A stretch of DNA of 39,504 bases from a virus, in the IMG/VR virus record IMGVR_UViG_3300021197_000260, positions 1 through 39,504 of that record, one strand, 5' to 3'. The notes beneath the pieces were generated by a model. It worked only from the letters and a program-made list of their open reading frames with translations, did no database searches and was not told where the DNA came from. Both the position numbers and the translations under genes were made by a program. This document shows positions 1-5,460 of the stretch, piece by piece (the first letter of the stretch is position 1; each line of letters starts with the position of its first letter).

Positions 1-119
1 TTGCCATCCACCATTACTTTATAGGGTGTCATATACAAGATAGCTGTCAAGTATTCGCTACCATCACCCTTGATAGTTTTGGCATTTGTTCCAACGCCTA
101 ATAGTTTATAGTTACTCAT
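1..119 (-). CDS. gp88-like (DUF7227-type) phage protein, N-terminal fragment
   Basis: The first 39 residues of a leftward gene that runs off the left edge. It starts at the ATG at 119 and overlaps the stop of the upstream gene as ATGA. The N-terminus (LLGVGTNAKTIKGD, then EYLTAILYM and a following P.KV) resembles the start of the phage 'gene product 88' family, whose members typically open with NAKTxKG and a YLTxxLYLAP segment before a cysteine-rich core. The family's function is unknown; it is frequent in phages, including marine ones. The cysteine region that would confirm membership lies outside the window. The strand and ATGA coupling place it in the leftward early block. Confidence 0.6.
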   Translation of the reverse strand, partial: MSNYKLLGVGTNAKTIKGDGSEYLTAILYMTPYKVMVDG

Positions 120-244
120 TTGCTTTTTTCCAATCTAATAAGTATTTTCATTTCTAAGATATCTTTTTTAGTTTCAATATCTAAATCATTTTCTAATAGT
201 TTATCTAATAAAACTATATCTTTATGGTACTCTAATATTTCCAT
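116..244 (-). CDS. Small hypothetical protein (42 aa)
   Basis: A 42-residue acidic/lysine-rich helical protein (begins MEILEYHKDIVLLDK, ends RLEKSK). Its ATG at 244 directly follows the TAA of the upstream 93-aa gene, and its TGA overlaps the ATG of the gp88-like gene. This head-to-tail packing in one frame chain is the main support for it being real. The composition suggests one or two amphipathic helices. No domain was recognised and no function is proposed. Confidence 0.55.
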   Translation of the reverse strand: MEILEYHKDIVLLDKLLENDLDIETKKDILEMKILIRLEKSK

Positions 245-526
245 TTATATTTCCTCTTCAAATAGTTTTTCAGCTTCAAATATTGAAAACCATTTATGAT
301 TGCCGTTGTCGTAATTCTTCATTGTTTTTCTTTCAGCTTGTATTTTTGCTACGTTAATAAAACCACCATCTATTGCTTTTACAATCATATCGTTTTCTTC
401 AAGTTCTATCGTTCCTGCAATATCTCTTGAAGGATCATAAAAAGTTATTTTATCTCGTTCAATAAGCATTAATACTTTTTGAGGGAAGTTGTATATTCTC
501 CCTGTTGCAAAAGAATGTTTAATCAT
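245..526 (-). CDS. Hypothetical protein (93 aa)
   Basis: The ATG at 526 is preceded on the minus strand by AAGGAAA about 7 bases upstream, a good ribosome binding site. The protein mixes beta-type segments (KITFYDPSRDIAGTIEL) with a C-terminal acidic helix ending FEEEI. No domain, signal or membrane segment was recognised. It is first in a tight cluster with the 42-aa gene and the gp88-like gene, with zero or overlapping spacing, so the three are probably co-transcribed leftward. Confidence 0.7.
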   Translation of the reverse strand: MIKHSFATGRIYNFPQKVLMLIERDKITFYDPSRDIAGTIELEENDMIVKAIDGGFINVAKIQAERKTMKNYDNGNHKWFSIFEAEKLFEEEI

Positions 527-565
527 TTTTGTATTTCCTTTTATTGTTTAGATCTCCCACCAATA

Positions 566-585
566 AGGGCTAAATAAATAGCCCT
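566..585 (-). terminator. Hairpin after the 65-aa ORF, weak terminator or processing site
   Basis: A 7-bp perfect stem, AGGGCTA (566-572) with TAGCCCT (579-585), around a 6-base A/T loop. It sits between the leftward ORF at 585-782 and the leftward gene at 526. The U-tract is poor (TTATTGG), so it may attenuate or mark processing rather than fully terminate. Confidence 0.4.
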
Positions 586-782
586 CATAAATAGTATATC
601 TTATCACGCTTTGCATCTGCTACGTGATACCCTTTTAAAACTTTTGTTTTCTTTTTGTAGTCAACTTGGCATTTCAATTCGCTGTACTTAGTACGCCCTA
701 AAAGAATTAAACTATATGTTAAACGCTTTATTTCATTTACTACTATGAGCAATAAACTAGGCTGAACTATACCCAAAAACAT
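585..782 (-). CDS. Possible small hypothetical protein (65 aa)
   Basis: A 65-codon leftward ORF with a hydrophobic N-terminal third (LLLIVV, then LILLG) and a lysine-rich C-terminal half ending KRDKIYYL. It would be the first gene of the leftward block after the control region. The upstream sequence (AAGCGG) is a weak ribosome binding site, and its stop lies at the edge of a hairpin. No family was recognised. It could be a real small membrane-associated early protein or a chance ORF. Confidence 0.35.
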   Translation of the reverse strand: MFLGIVQPSLLLIVVNEIKRLTYSLILLGRTKYSELKCQVDYKKKTKVLKGYHVADAKRDKIYYL

Positions 783-1116
783 CCGCTTATATTCGGTATC
801 TAATCCGTTACCATAAGATTAGGTTGATTTACTTGTTATGTATGACGTTTGCTGTGCTGTACTTCAGGCCTATCAACTAAGGGAAGTAACTTTATTTTAC
901 AGTGTCAGTTTTCAAATAACGTGAGAGGGTCTGAAGTCTGAAAATCTCACTCCGAAAGTCAGCTCTCAAAAATCACATGCGCATAGTTTCAAAAAGTGGT
1001 CAAGTAAAAAATGCATTTTATTTTAATTATTTTTTTGAGGGTAAAAATATCACCCGTTTTTTACACAGTATATATATACGCTTTTTAGAGGCTTTTTTGG
1101 GGTGTTTTTTAGGTCG

Positions 1117-1265
1117 TATTCAAAAAAGTGAATATGGCCGTAGAAGCGCTCAGAAGCTCGCTGAGTATGAGAACGAAAAAAGTGAGTAACGCATTGCTAC
1201 TTTTTTAGCCCATCTAAAAAGCTCAGACGTTTGACGTGTGAAAGATATTCAAAAAAGTGAATATG
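1117..1265. repeat. Two copies of an inverted-repeat element around AAAAAAGTGAAT
   Basis: TATTCAAAAAAGTGAATATG occurs at about 1118-1136 and again at about 1247-1265, 129 bases apart. The second copy is a full dyad, ATATTC-AAAAAAGT-GAATAT; the first has one mismatch in its left arm. Related AAAAAGTG cores lie near 992 and 1176. The repeats could be protein-binding operators or origin iterons. Confidence 0.6.
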
Positions 1266-1271
1266 ATATTT

Positions 1272-1314
1272 GTTCTCTCTTTGTTCTACTTTCCAGGATG
1301 TTCTATGTTTGTTC
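1272..1314. promoter_or_regulatory. Two tandem alphaproteobacterial-type LexA boxes
   Basis: GTTC at 1272-1275 and 1283-1286, and again at 1300-1303 and 1311-1314, form two sites of exact pattern GTTC-N7-GTTC (N7 = TCTCTTT and TATGTTT), 28 bp apart start to start. GTTC-N7-GTTC is the established LexA recognition pattern of Alphaproteobacteria such as Rhodobacter. An inverted partner AGAAC follows at about 1324-1328. The T-rich spacer agrees with known sites. Inference: host LexA represses a nearby phage promoter, which would fire upon SOS induction. Confidence 0.65.
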
Positions 1315-1370
1315 TACTTTATGAGAACATTGCTATTTTTTATTAATATATAATGTGTCATTTCTTTTTT

Positions 1371-1460
1371 GTGATCACATTTGTTTTTGAGGGGTGGTAT
1401 ATTTGTGATCACATTTTATGGGGTGGATATATTGTGCATCCTTTTCTGTTTTGTGATCAC
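1371..1460. repeat. Three TGTGATCACA palindromic operators
   Basis: The palindrome GTGATCAC, flanked by T and A, occurs at about 1371-1379, 1405-1413 and 1453-1460. The third is a 14-bp perfect palindrome, TTTGTGATCACAAA. Spacings are 34 and 48 bp. Three near-identical sites within 90 bp, each in a T-rich context, look like dimer-binding operators. They are not CRP sites, which have six bases between the half-sites. Each also carries a GATC methylation target. The binding protein is unknown. Confidence 0.6.
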
Positions 1461-1698
1461 AAATGCTAAAATGTACCAGAAAACACCCTTTTTTGTGGGG
1501 TGATTGACGTTATATCAGTTAGTTTATGCAGTAAAAACAGTAACTTATAAAGAAAAGTATTGCAAAAACACAAAAGAACAGCAAAAAAGAGGGGTGGCGA
1601 GGGCCAGTGGGGGTCTATCCGTAGTATGTATATGTATATCTACACAGAAGTGGTTTTTTAAAGGGGTGACAAACTGTCGCATGTATACAAAAACCCCC

Positions 1699-1726
1699 TT
1701 GACACAGCCTTATTTCCGGGTATAAC
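1699..1726 (+). promoter_or_regulatory. Sigma70-type promoter P1 toward the virion genes
   Basis: TTGACA at 1699-1704 and TATAAC at 1721-1726 with a 16-bp spacer; a perfect -35 and a 5/6 match at -10. A start near 1733 would read rightward into the gene at 2007. An 11-bp dyad, GACA-AAC-TGTC (1668-1678), lies 20 bp upstream. Confidence 0.6.
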
Positions 1727-1745
1727 TGCGGAGCAGGAGCAGGTT

Positions 1746-1836
1746 AGTTTAACATTTAATGTTTTAACATAATAAATAGTAAATATAAATAAATAGTTTA
1801 ACTATATAAAAGATGTTGGACATAGGTAAGTTTAAC
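1746..1836. repeat. Three AGTTTAAC octamers upstream of promoter P2
   Basis: AGTTTAAC occurs at 1746-1753, 1795-1802 and 1829-1836, on the same strand. The last copy directly abuts the -35 TTGACA of promoter P2. A short dyad, AACATT-T-AATGTT, lies at 1751-1763. This is consistent with activator or repressor sites at a phage promoter. Confidence 0.45.
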
Positions 1837-1865
1837 TTGACAGTTATACTGTCCTTCTGTATACT
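1837..1865 (+). promoter_or_regulatory. Strong sigma70-type promoter P2 with dyad operator over the -35
   Basis: TTGACA (1837-1842), a 17-bp spacer and TATACT (1860-1865): consensus -35, ideal spacing and a 5/6 -10. A perfect dyad, GACAGT-TAT-ACTGTC (1839-1853), overlaps the -35 and half the spacer, where a bound repressor would block RNA polymerase. Transcription would start near 1872 and leave about 135 bases of leader before 2007. The leader contains a C/T-rich run and a 9-bp inverted repeat, TGGTATGTG (1914-1922) with CACATACCA (1979-1987). Confidence 0.7.
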
Positions 1866-2006
1866 TATTTATAATAACACAATATAAAGTAACAAATAAT
1901 AAGTGTTATACTATGGTATGTGTGGTATCTAGGTGTCACTCCTCCTCATGTCTCCTCCTCCTAACACGTAGGTTGCTGCACATACCACCTTTTTCCAGGC
2001 AATAAT

Positions 2007-2267
2007 ATGTATAAACAAAAGATAAGCTTGTACTCTTCTGAAGATGTCATTGAAGAGTTCTACGATGCTATAGCAGACGGTGATAGTAAACGCCTTAGAC
2101 GTGTACACATACCTAAGTCGGATGTATTCTACGTTCGTGAAGCCCTGGAAGCTAGGCTAGGACAGAGATATACACTGGACCACGTAGAGAGAGCTATGTA
2201 TTTAGAGGGATTCCTTACTAAATATGAAGTGTTAGACCCGGAAAGAGAAAGACCGGGGGTTGGATAA
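2007..2267 (+). CDS. Hypothetical protein (86 aa), first gene of the rightward unit
   Basis: Starts with ATG at 2007 after the long leader of P1/P2, with a modest AGG-type binding site (CCAGGCAA). The protein is charged and helical: an acidic N-terminal helix (SEDVIEEFYDAIADGD), a basic segment (SKRLRRVHIPKSDVFYVREALEARLG) and a tyrosine-containing C-terminal half. It has no membrane segment. Its basic centre and position next to the control region are compatible with a small DNA-binding or regulatory role, but no family was recognised. Confidence 0.7.
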   Translation: MYKQKISLYSSEDVIEEFYDAIADGDSKRLRRVHIPKSDVFYVREALEARLGQRYTLDHVERAMYLEGFLTKYEVLDPERERPGVG

Positions 2268-2272
2268 AAAAA

Positions 2273-2515
2273 GTGTTGACAAAGAAACAACTATCCGTAC
2301 AACTATGTATATTAATGTTGTTATCCGCTTGTCAAACCGTAACATATACAGCGTCATGCAGGGTGGGAGATACTGTATGTCAGAGAAACCAAAATGCTCA
2401 AACACTCGCACTCATTGGACATACGGAAGCTGCTACAAAGCTTATGTGTAGCGACACTACTATTGGCAACCTTTTGCCATCCAGTGAATGCCCAAGAGCA
2501 AGTGCCGATAGATGA
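2273..2515 (+). CDS. Probable small lipoprotein (about 80 aa)
   Basis: GTG at 2273 (or TTG at 2276), preceded by GGGGGT five to ten bases upstream. The N-terminus is a classical lipoprotein signal: a basic start (LTKKQ), a hydrophobic stretch and the lipobox LLSAC near residue 20, so the mature form would begin CQTVTYTASC. The mature part has further cysteines (C29, C36, C59 and C73 approximately) that could form disulfides in the periplasm. Its last 120 bases overlap the next gene in another frame. Lipoprotein and secreted-protein pairs with overlap recall Rz1/Rz spanins, but the partner here is not a typical Rz. Superinfection exclusion or an envelope-facing role is also possible. Confidence 0.5.
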   Translation: MLTKKQLSVQLCILMLLSACQTVTYTASCRVGDTVCQRNQNAQTLALIGHTEAATKLMCSDTTIGNLLPSSECPRASADR

Positions 2516-3197
2516 TGGTGTAACTAACAATACCACAACTACTACGGACAACGGTAACGACATTGAGGGAGACTTCTCTAATAACTACGAAGACTCCACT
2601 GTAGATTCTAACAATAATGCAGAAACTATAAACTATAACGGAGCAGGATCTTCACCAGGCAGTAGCCCTGTAATGTCCAGCATAGCTCCAACAGTAATGG
2701 GTGGGGGAGGTAACGATTCTTGTCTAATCCCGAAGACTAGAGGGCTTCAGTTAAATATAATTGGCCTAAGTCAAGGTGAGATGCAGCAAGACCCTAATTG
2801 CAATCGCAGGAAGAATGCTAGATTGCTGGGGATACCTCAACAGGTTGGTGGGCTAGGATTACAGGTTTCGGCTATATCGGTTATGTGCCAAGACCCTACA
2901 GTGTTTAGGAGTATGATGTTAGCAAATACTCCGTGTCCTATAAACGATGCACGTACTGGTAAGTTGTTGATGGGCAGAAACGCTATAATGAAATACAGAG
3001 AGAACCCTTCTTTATTTGTTGTTGGGTATGAGTTGGACAAAGAGTTTTGGGATGCCTTATTAAAGGTAGGGGAGGAATACAATGAAGAGTTTGTTGAAGA
3101 CACTACTACTAAGCTCAGTCTTAGTGATCAGTTCAGGAGTAGCAAACGCAACAAGTCCAGTGGTAAACCCACCTCCTCCAACGTCAACAATCCTTGA
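2394..3197 (+). CDS. Secreted hypothetical protein (267 aa)
   Basis: A signal peptide is visible: a basic residue pair near residue 11, hydrophobic core LLQSLCVATLLLATF and a cleavage site after VNA (about residue 33). The mature part opens with an N/T/D-rich, probably disordered linker (34-95), then a compact segment with four or five cysteines (SCLIP, DPNCNR, VMCQDP, NTPCP), then a charged C-terminus. The gene overlaps the upstream lipoprotein by about 120 bases and the downstream secreted protein by 116 bases, both in other frames, so either end could be extra reading. A start at the internal TTG after HSHS would shorten the first overlap. No family recognised; an envelope or virion-surface location is likely. 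Confidence 0.6.
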   Translation: MLKHSHSLDIRKLLQSLCVATLLLATFCHPVNAQEQVPIDDGVTNNTTTTTDNGNDIEGDFSNNYEDSTVDSNNNAETINYNGAGSSPGSSPVMSSIAPTVMGGGGNDSCLIPKTRGLQLNIIGLSQGEMQQDPNCNRRKNARLLGIPQQVGGLGLQVSAISVMCQDPTVFRSMMLANTPCPINDARTGKLLMGRNAIMKYRENPSLFVVGYELDKEFWDALLKVGEEYNEEFVEDTTTKLSLSDQFRSSKRNKSSGKPTSSNVNNP

Positions 3198-3951
3198 GAT
3201 AGACTTAAACCTAACTCTAACAGGACAAGAAAAGCTTGACGCATTGATTGCCTCACTAGGTGCAATAAAGAACAGGGTTACAGACAACGGTATTAACACA
3301 GTAGGTGCTGTGGGATACGCAGCACTAGGCGGTGTCATAGAAGACGATACATTTAATGACGGACTCATTACGCAAGATGAGTTAGACGATTATCTAGAAG
3401 CACACGCTCTTGTAATAGGACATGACTACGAAACAGCTACTACATCACAGCAGTTGTTCACACAAGAATACCAAGCTTCTATGAATGACTTGGATGCAGC
3501 TATAGATTTACTAGCAGATGCTGCTGGAGAAATACTAACAGCTACTGGTATAATGGAAAGTGCTGCTACAGCAGATACATCACCAGAGCAGACTGCTTTG
3601 CAAGGCATGTTAGGTGAAGATGAGTACAGCATAGATCAGGCTGAAGTAGATGCGTATAACCAAGCTGTAGCACAAGTAGAGAACTACGCACAACAAGCTG
3701 GTGCTTTCATGGCTGCTGCTAACAACACAGACCTTACAGCAAGCATAGACAGCTACGCACAGGTAAACAACTTTGTAGTTGGTAACTATACAGCCATCAC
3801 ATACACACAGAATATAGATGAGTTTGTAATTAACTGGGATGATGATGGCTTTGGCTCTGGGTGGCAAGGATACCTAACAGAAGATATGGTATCTGCCTCA
3901 GAGTTATTTACTGCTGGTGAATATGTGGAACAATACGGAACAATGCCATAA
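3082..3951 (+). CDS. Secreted hypothetical protein (289 aa)
   Basis: The start at ATG 3082 is well fixed by the strong binding site GGGGAGGAA seven bases upstream. Residues 1-24 are a textbook Sec signal (MKSLLKTLLLSSVLVISSG, cleavage after VANA). The mature protein is acidic and Ala/Thr-rich, with a short proline run (NPPPP) and long helical segments (about 100-215), and ends in a Trp/Gly/Asp-rich part (INWDDDGFGSGWQGYL). Export means it acts in the periplasm or outside, which is unusual so close to virion genes. Possible roles are envelope modification, receptor masking or a virion component using the Sec pathway. Function not recognised. Confidence 0.75.
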   Translation: MKSLLKTLLLSSVLVISSGVANATSPVVNPPPPTSTILEIDLNLTLTGQEKLDALIASLGAIKNRVTDNGINTVGAVGYAALGGVIEDDTFNDGLITQDELDDYLEAHALVIGHDYETATTSQQLFTQEYQASMNDLDAAIDLLADAAGEILTATGIMESAATADTSPEQTALQGMLGEDEYSIDQAEVDAYNQAVAQVENYAQQAGAFMAAANNTDLTASIDSYAQVNNFVVGNYTAITYTQNIDEFVINWDDDGFGSGWQGYLTEDMVSASELFTAGEYVEQYGTMP

Positions 3952-4055
3952 TAAAGAAAAAGAAGTTACCTAAAAAGAAAAGACCAATACAAAGAATGAA
4001 GAAGAGGCGTTACCTAGAGAAGAAGGAACGTAAAGAGGATGGACGTAGGCTTTAG
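3951..4055 (+). CDS. Very basic 34-aa peptide with apparent ATA start
   Basis: An open frame between two well-supported genes encodes a peptide in which about 60% of residues are Lys or Arg (KKKKLPKKKRPIQRMKKRR and onward). The only start that uses the whole frame is ATA at 3951, overlapping the upstream TAA as TAATA, where this genome elsewhere uses TAATG. An internal ATG at 3996 would give 19 residues. It overlaps the start of the next gene by 17 bases. Its composition resembles DNA- or RNA-binding phage peptides. It may instead be non-coding purine-rich sequence. Confidence 0.35.
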   Translation: MKKKKLPKKKRPIQRMKKRRYLEKKERKEDGRRL

Positions 4056-4683
4056 CATAGGTGGCTACAACATTAAAGGTTGGATGATAGCTGTAGCACT
4101 TCCAGTACTATCTGCTGTATCAGGTGGAGTATACTTTGGATATGACACACTAAATAGATTCTACGGTGTAGAGGGTGGCGTAGAAGAAGCACTAGGAAAA
4201 GGCTCAACCAACGCAAAGCAAATCTCAGAACTACAAAAAAGCTTAACTAAGTTAGAGACTGACACTGCAAGAGATAGAACAGCGAATAAAACATTTGCGT
4301 CAAACCAGCTAACTACAGCTAAAACAGCAATAGCAAATGAAATACAAAACAAAACAGATAAACTAAACCAGCAGGTAGTAGAACTATCAGAGGAACTAAC
4401 TGAGCAAATAGTAGAACTAAACTCTGAACTAAACAGTAGAGTACAAACTGTAGAACAAGCTGTGATAGATAATGATGTACGTGGACTAAATACTAAACTA
4501 GCACAACTAACTACAAACATGCAGCAGATACTACAGCAGCAAAAAACATTGCTAGACCTAAGATCACAGGTTGACAAAGCTACCACAATAACGGATACTA
4601 TAGGAGATAAGTTAGATGTTATTCAAACAGAGATTGACGACATTTGGAAAGCGTATGATAGCATGGTTGAAAACCCCCTTTAG
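4039..4683 (+). CDS. Membrane-anchored coiled-coil protein (214 aa, possibly frameshift-extended)
   Basis: An N-terminal membrane segment (about residues 13-34, WMIAVALPVLSAVSGGVYFGY) is followed by a glycine-rich turn and a long heptad-type coiled coil from about residue 58 to 200, rich in Q, L, E and T. This is the shape of phage membrane or tail-associated coil proteins; spanin-like or holin-associated roles are possible. The frame closes at CTT-TAG (4678-4683). In the +1 frame the sequence continues RKLFGKRCDCE and stops at 4717, filling the gap before the next gene's binding site. CUU followed by a stop is the slip site type used in bacterial prfB, so a recoded long form is possible. Confidence 0.75.
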   Translation: MDVGFSIGGYNIKGWMIAVALPVLSAVSGGVYFGYDTLNRFYGVEGGVEEALGKGSTNAKQISELQKSLTKLETDTARDRTANKTFASNQLTTAKTAIANEIQNKTDKLNQQVVELSEELTEQIVELNSELNSRVQTVEQAVIDNDVRGLNTKLAQLTTNMQQILQQQKTLLDLRSQVDKATTITDTIGDKLDVIQTEIDDIWKAYDSMVENPL

Positions 4684-4727
4684 GAAGCTATTCGGTAAAC
4701 GATGCGATTGTGAATAAGGATAATTAG

Positions 4728-5009
4728 ATGGCGTATATGGGATATGAAGATTTAAACAAGTCTAGTAAGATTGGTATAAAAGGTATCATAGCATTAGCAA
4801 AAGATAATGGTTTTGATTTTGTACGAACTGACAATGGTGTAAAACTAATAGATCCTAATGGTAGAGATCAAACATTTGGAGCTAAAACTACAGCAGGACG
4901 TGTAGGAAAATGGATGGGTTATAACGAAGGTGGTATGGCTAGAAAAAAAGCAGCCTTTAGCAAAGGTGGATATAACGCACCAATGCGTCCTATAAAAAGT
5001 AAAAAATAA
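4728..5009 (+). CDS. Small basic phage protein with Gly-Gly-Met / Lys-Gly-Gly tail (93 aa)
   Basis: The ATG at 4728 follows AAGGA ten bases upstream. The first 60 residues look like a compact domain resembling a small nucleic-acid-binding fold (IGIKGIIALAKDNGFDFVRTDNGVKLIDPNG read in pieces), followed by a basic, flexible tail (EGGMARKKAAFSKGGY and KSKK). The tail motif of Gly-Gly followed by Lys-rich stretches recurs in neighbouring genes and in many marine phage proteins. It is coupled to the next gene by TAATG. Function unknown. Confidence 0.7.
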   Translation: MAYMGYEDLNKSSKIGIKGIIALAKDNGFDFVRTDNGVKLIDPNGRDQTFGAKTTAGRVGKWMGYNEGGMARKKAAFSKGGYNAPMRPIKSKK

Positions 5010-5278
5010 TGGCTAAACCAGCAAAAGGCAAGATGTTTGCCAAGACAACTACTAACCCTAAGACAGGGCGTAAGATAAAGGTGAGCTACGGTCAAGCAGG
5101 TAAAGCCAAGGACGGTGGCAAACGTATACGTGCAGGTACAGCCAAAGGTGATTCGTATTGTGCAAGAAGCGCTGGTCAAATGAAGAAACACCCAAAGGCA
5201 GCAAAGAATCCTAACAGCCCACTACGTCTATCTCGTAAGAAGTGGAAGTGCGCTGGTACAAAATCTAAGAGAACATAA
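5009..5278 (+). CDS. Conserved basic phage protein with C-terminal Trp-Lys-Cys (89 aa)
   Basis: Very basic (many K/R), with recognisable family features: TTTNPKTGRKIKVSYGQAGK, a central GDSYCARSAGQMKK and a C-terminal LRLSRKKWKCAG. Similar small proteins occur in marine cyanophages and other marine phages. I tentatively associate it with the DUF6321 type but could not verify this. The paired cysteines (about residues 51 and 81) could bind metal or form a disulfide. It is translationally coupled on both sides by TAATG junctions. Confidence 0.7.
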   Translation: MAKPAKGKMFAKTTTNPKTGRKIKVSYGQAGKAKDGGKRIRAGTAKGDSYCARSAGQMKKHPKAAKNPNSPLRLSRKKWKCAGTKSKRT

Positions 5279-5460
5279 TGGCAAGCAAACCTAAGAACCC
5301 AGCTTTGTACTCTAGAGTAAAGTCAGAAGCTAAGAAGAAGTTTAAGTGGCCCAGCGCATATGGGAGTGCATGGTTAGTTAAGACATACAAAAAACGTGGA
5401 GGCACGTACAGTAAGGGAGGATCAGTTGCACAAATCAAGACACGTACTACAAAGTCGTAG
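5278..5460 (+). CDS. DUF5872-like small basic protein (60 aa)
   Basis: Pattern PALYSRVKSEAKKKF...WPSAYGSAWLVKTYKKRGGTY, a helix-rich 40-residue module seen in small proteins of marine phages and large DNA viruses, which I associate with DUF5872 (from memory, not verified). It is coupled to the previous gene by TAATG. The C-terminus carries the KGGS motif shared with neighbours. The next gene begins inside its last 35 bases in another frame. Function unknown. Confidence 0.65.
   Translation: MASKPKNPALYSRVKSEAKKKFKWPSAYGSAWLVKTYKKRGGTYSKGGSVAQIKTRTTKS

Larger units (their letters stand above)
1099..1668 (+). repeat. Six GGGGTG hexamers on the same strand
   Basis: GGGGTG occurs at 1099, 1391, 1420, 1497, 1591 and 1663, always on the plus strand, in a region that is otherwise strongly A/T-rich. 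Two copies extend to GGGGTGG followed by A/T then ATAT (1391 and 1420) and alternate with the GATC palindromes. This arrangement could be origin-type iterons or binding sites. Confidence 0.4.
783..2006. promoter_or_regulatory. Divergent intergenic control region (1.2 kb)
   Basis: No ORF here is convincing: the two open frames (about 977-1189 and 1504-1725, plus strand) lack ribosome binding sites and have low-complexity or unlike-protein composition. The region separates the leftward and rightward gene blocks. In order it holds an inverted repeat CTAATC/GATTAG (800-822), two AAAAAAGTGAAT elements, tandem LexA-type boxes, three GATC palindromes, six GGGGTG hexamers, three AGTTTAAC octamers, two sigma70-like promoters and a C/T-rich leader before 2007. 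This density of repeated sites suggests a transcription switch, a replication origin, or both. The individual sites are listed separately. Confidence 0.75.

Noticed and set aside
977-1189. 70-aa plus-strand open frame in the control region
   Set aside because: No ribosome binding site before its ATG, Phe/Lys-biased composition from A/T-rich DNA, and it runs across one of the repeated regulatory dyads.
1371-1460. CRP/FNR binding sites
   Set aside because: CRP needs TGTGA-N6-TCACA and FNR TTGAT-N4-ATCAA; here the half-sites abut without a spacer.
1504-1725. 73-aa plus-strand open frame
   Set aside because: Starts at a non-ATG codon without a binding site, overlaps promoter P1, and has no protein-like pattern.
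783-2006. Lysogeny module (integrase, attachment site)
   Set aside because: No integrase or excisionase reading frame and no obvious attachment-site-like direct repeat flanking genes; the LexA boxes alone do not show lysogeny.
2276-2309. TTGACA inside the lipoprotein start as a promoter
   Set aside because: No -10 hexamer at 15-19 bp; the nearest TATGTA is 22 bp away, and the sequence is explained as coding.
2260-2451. 63-aa plus-strand open frame overlapping the lipoprotein gene
   Set aside because: The lipoprotein frame in the same place has a clear lipobox; this one has no signal or motif and no good binding site.
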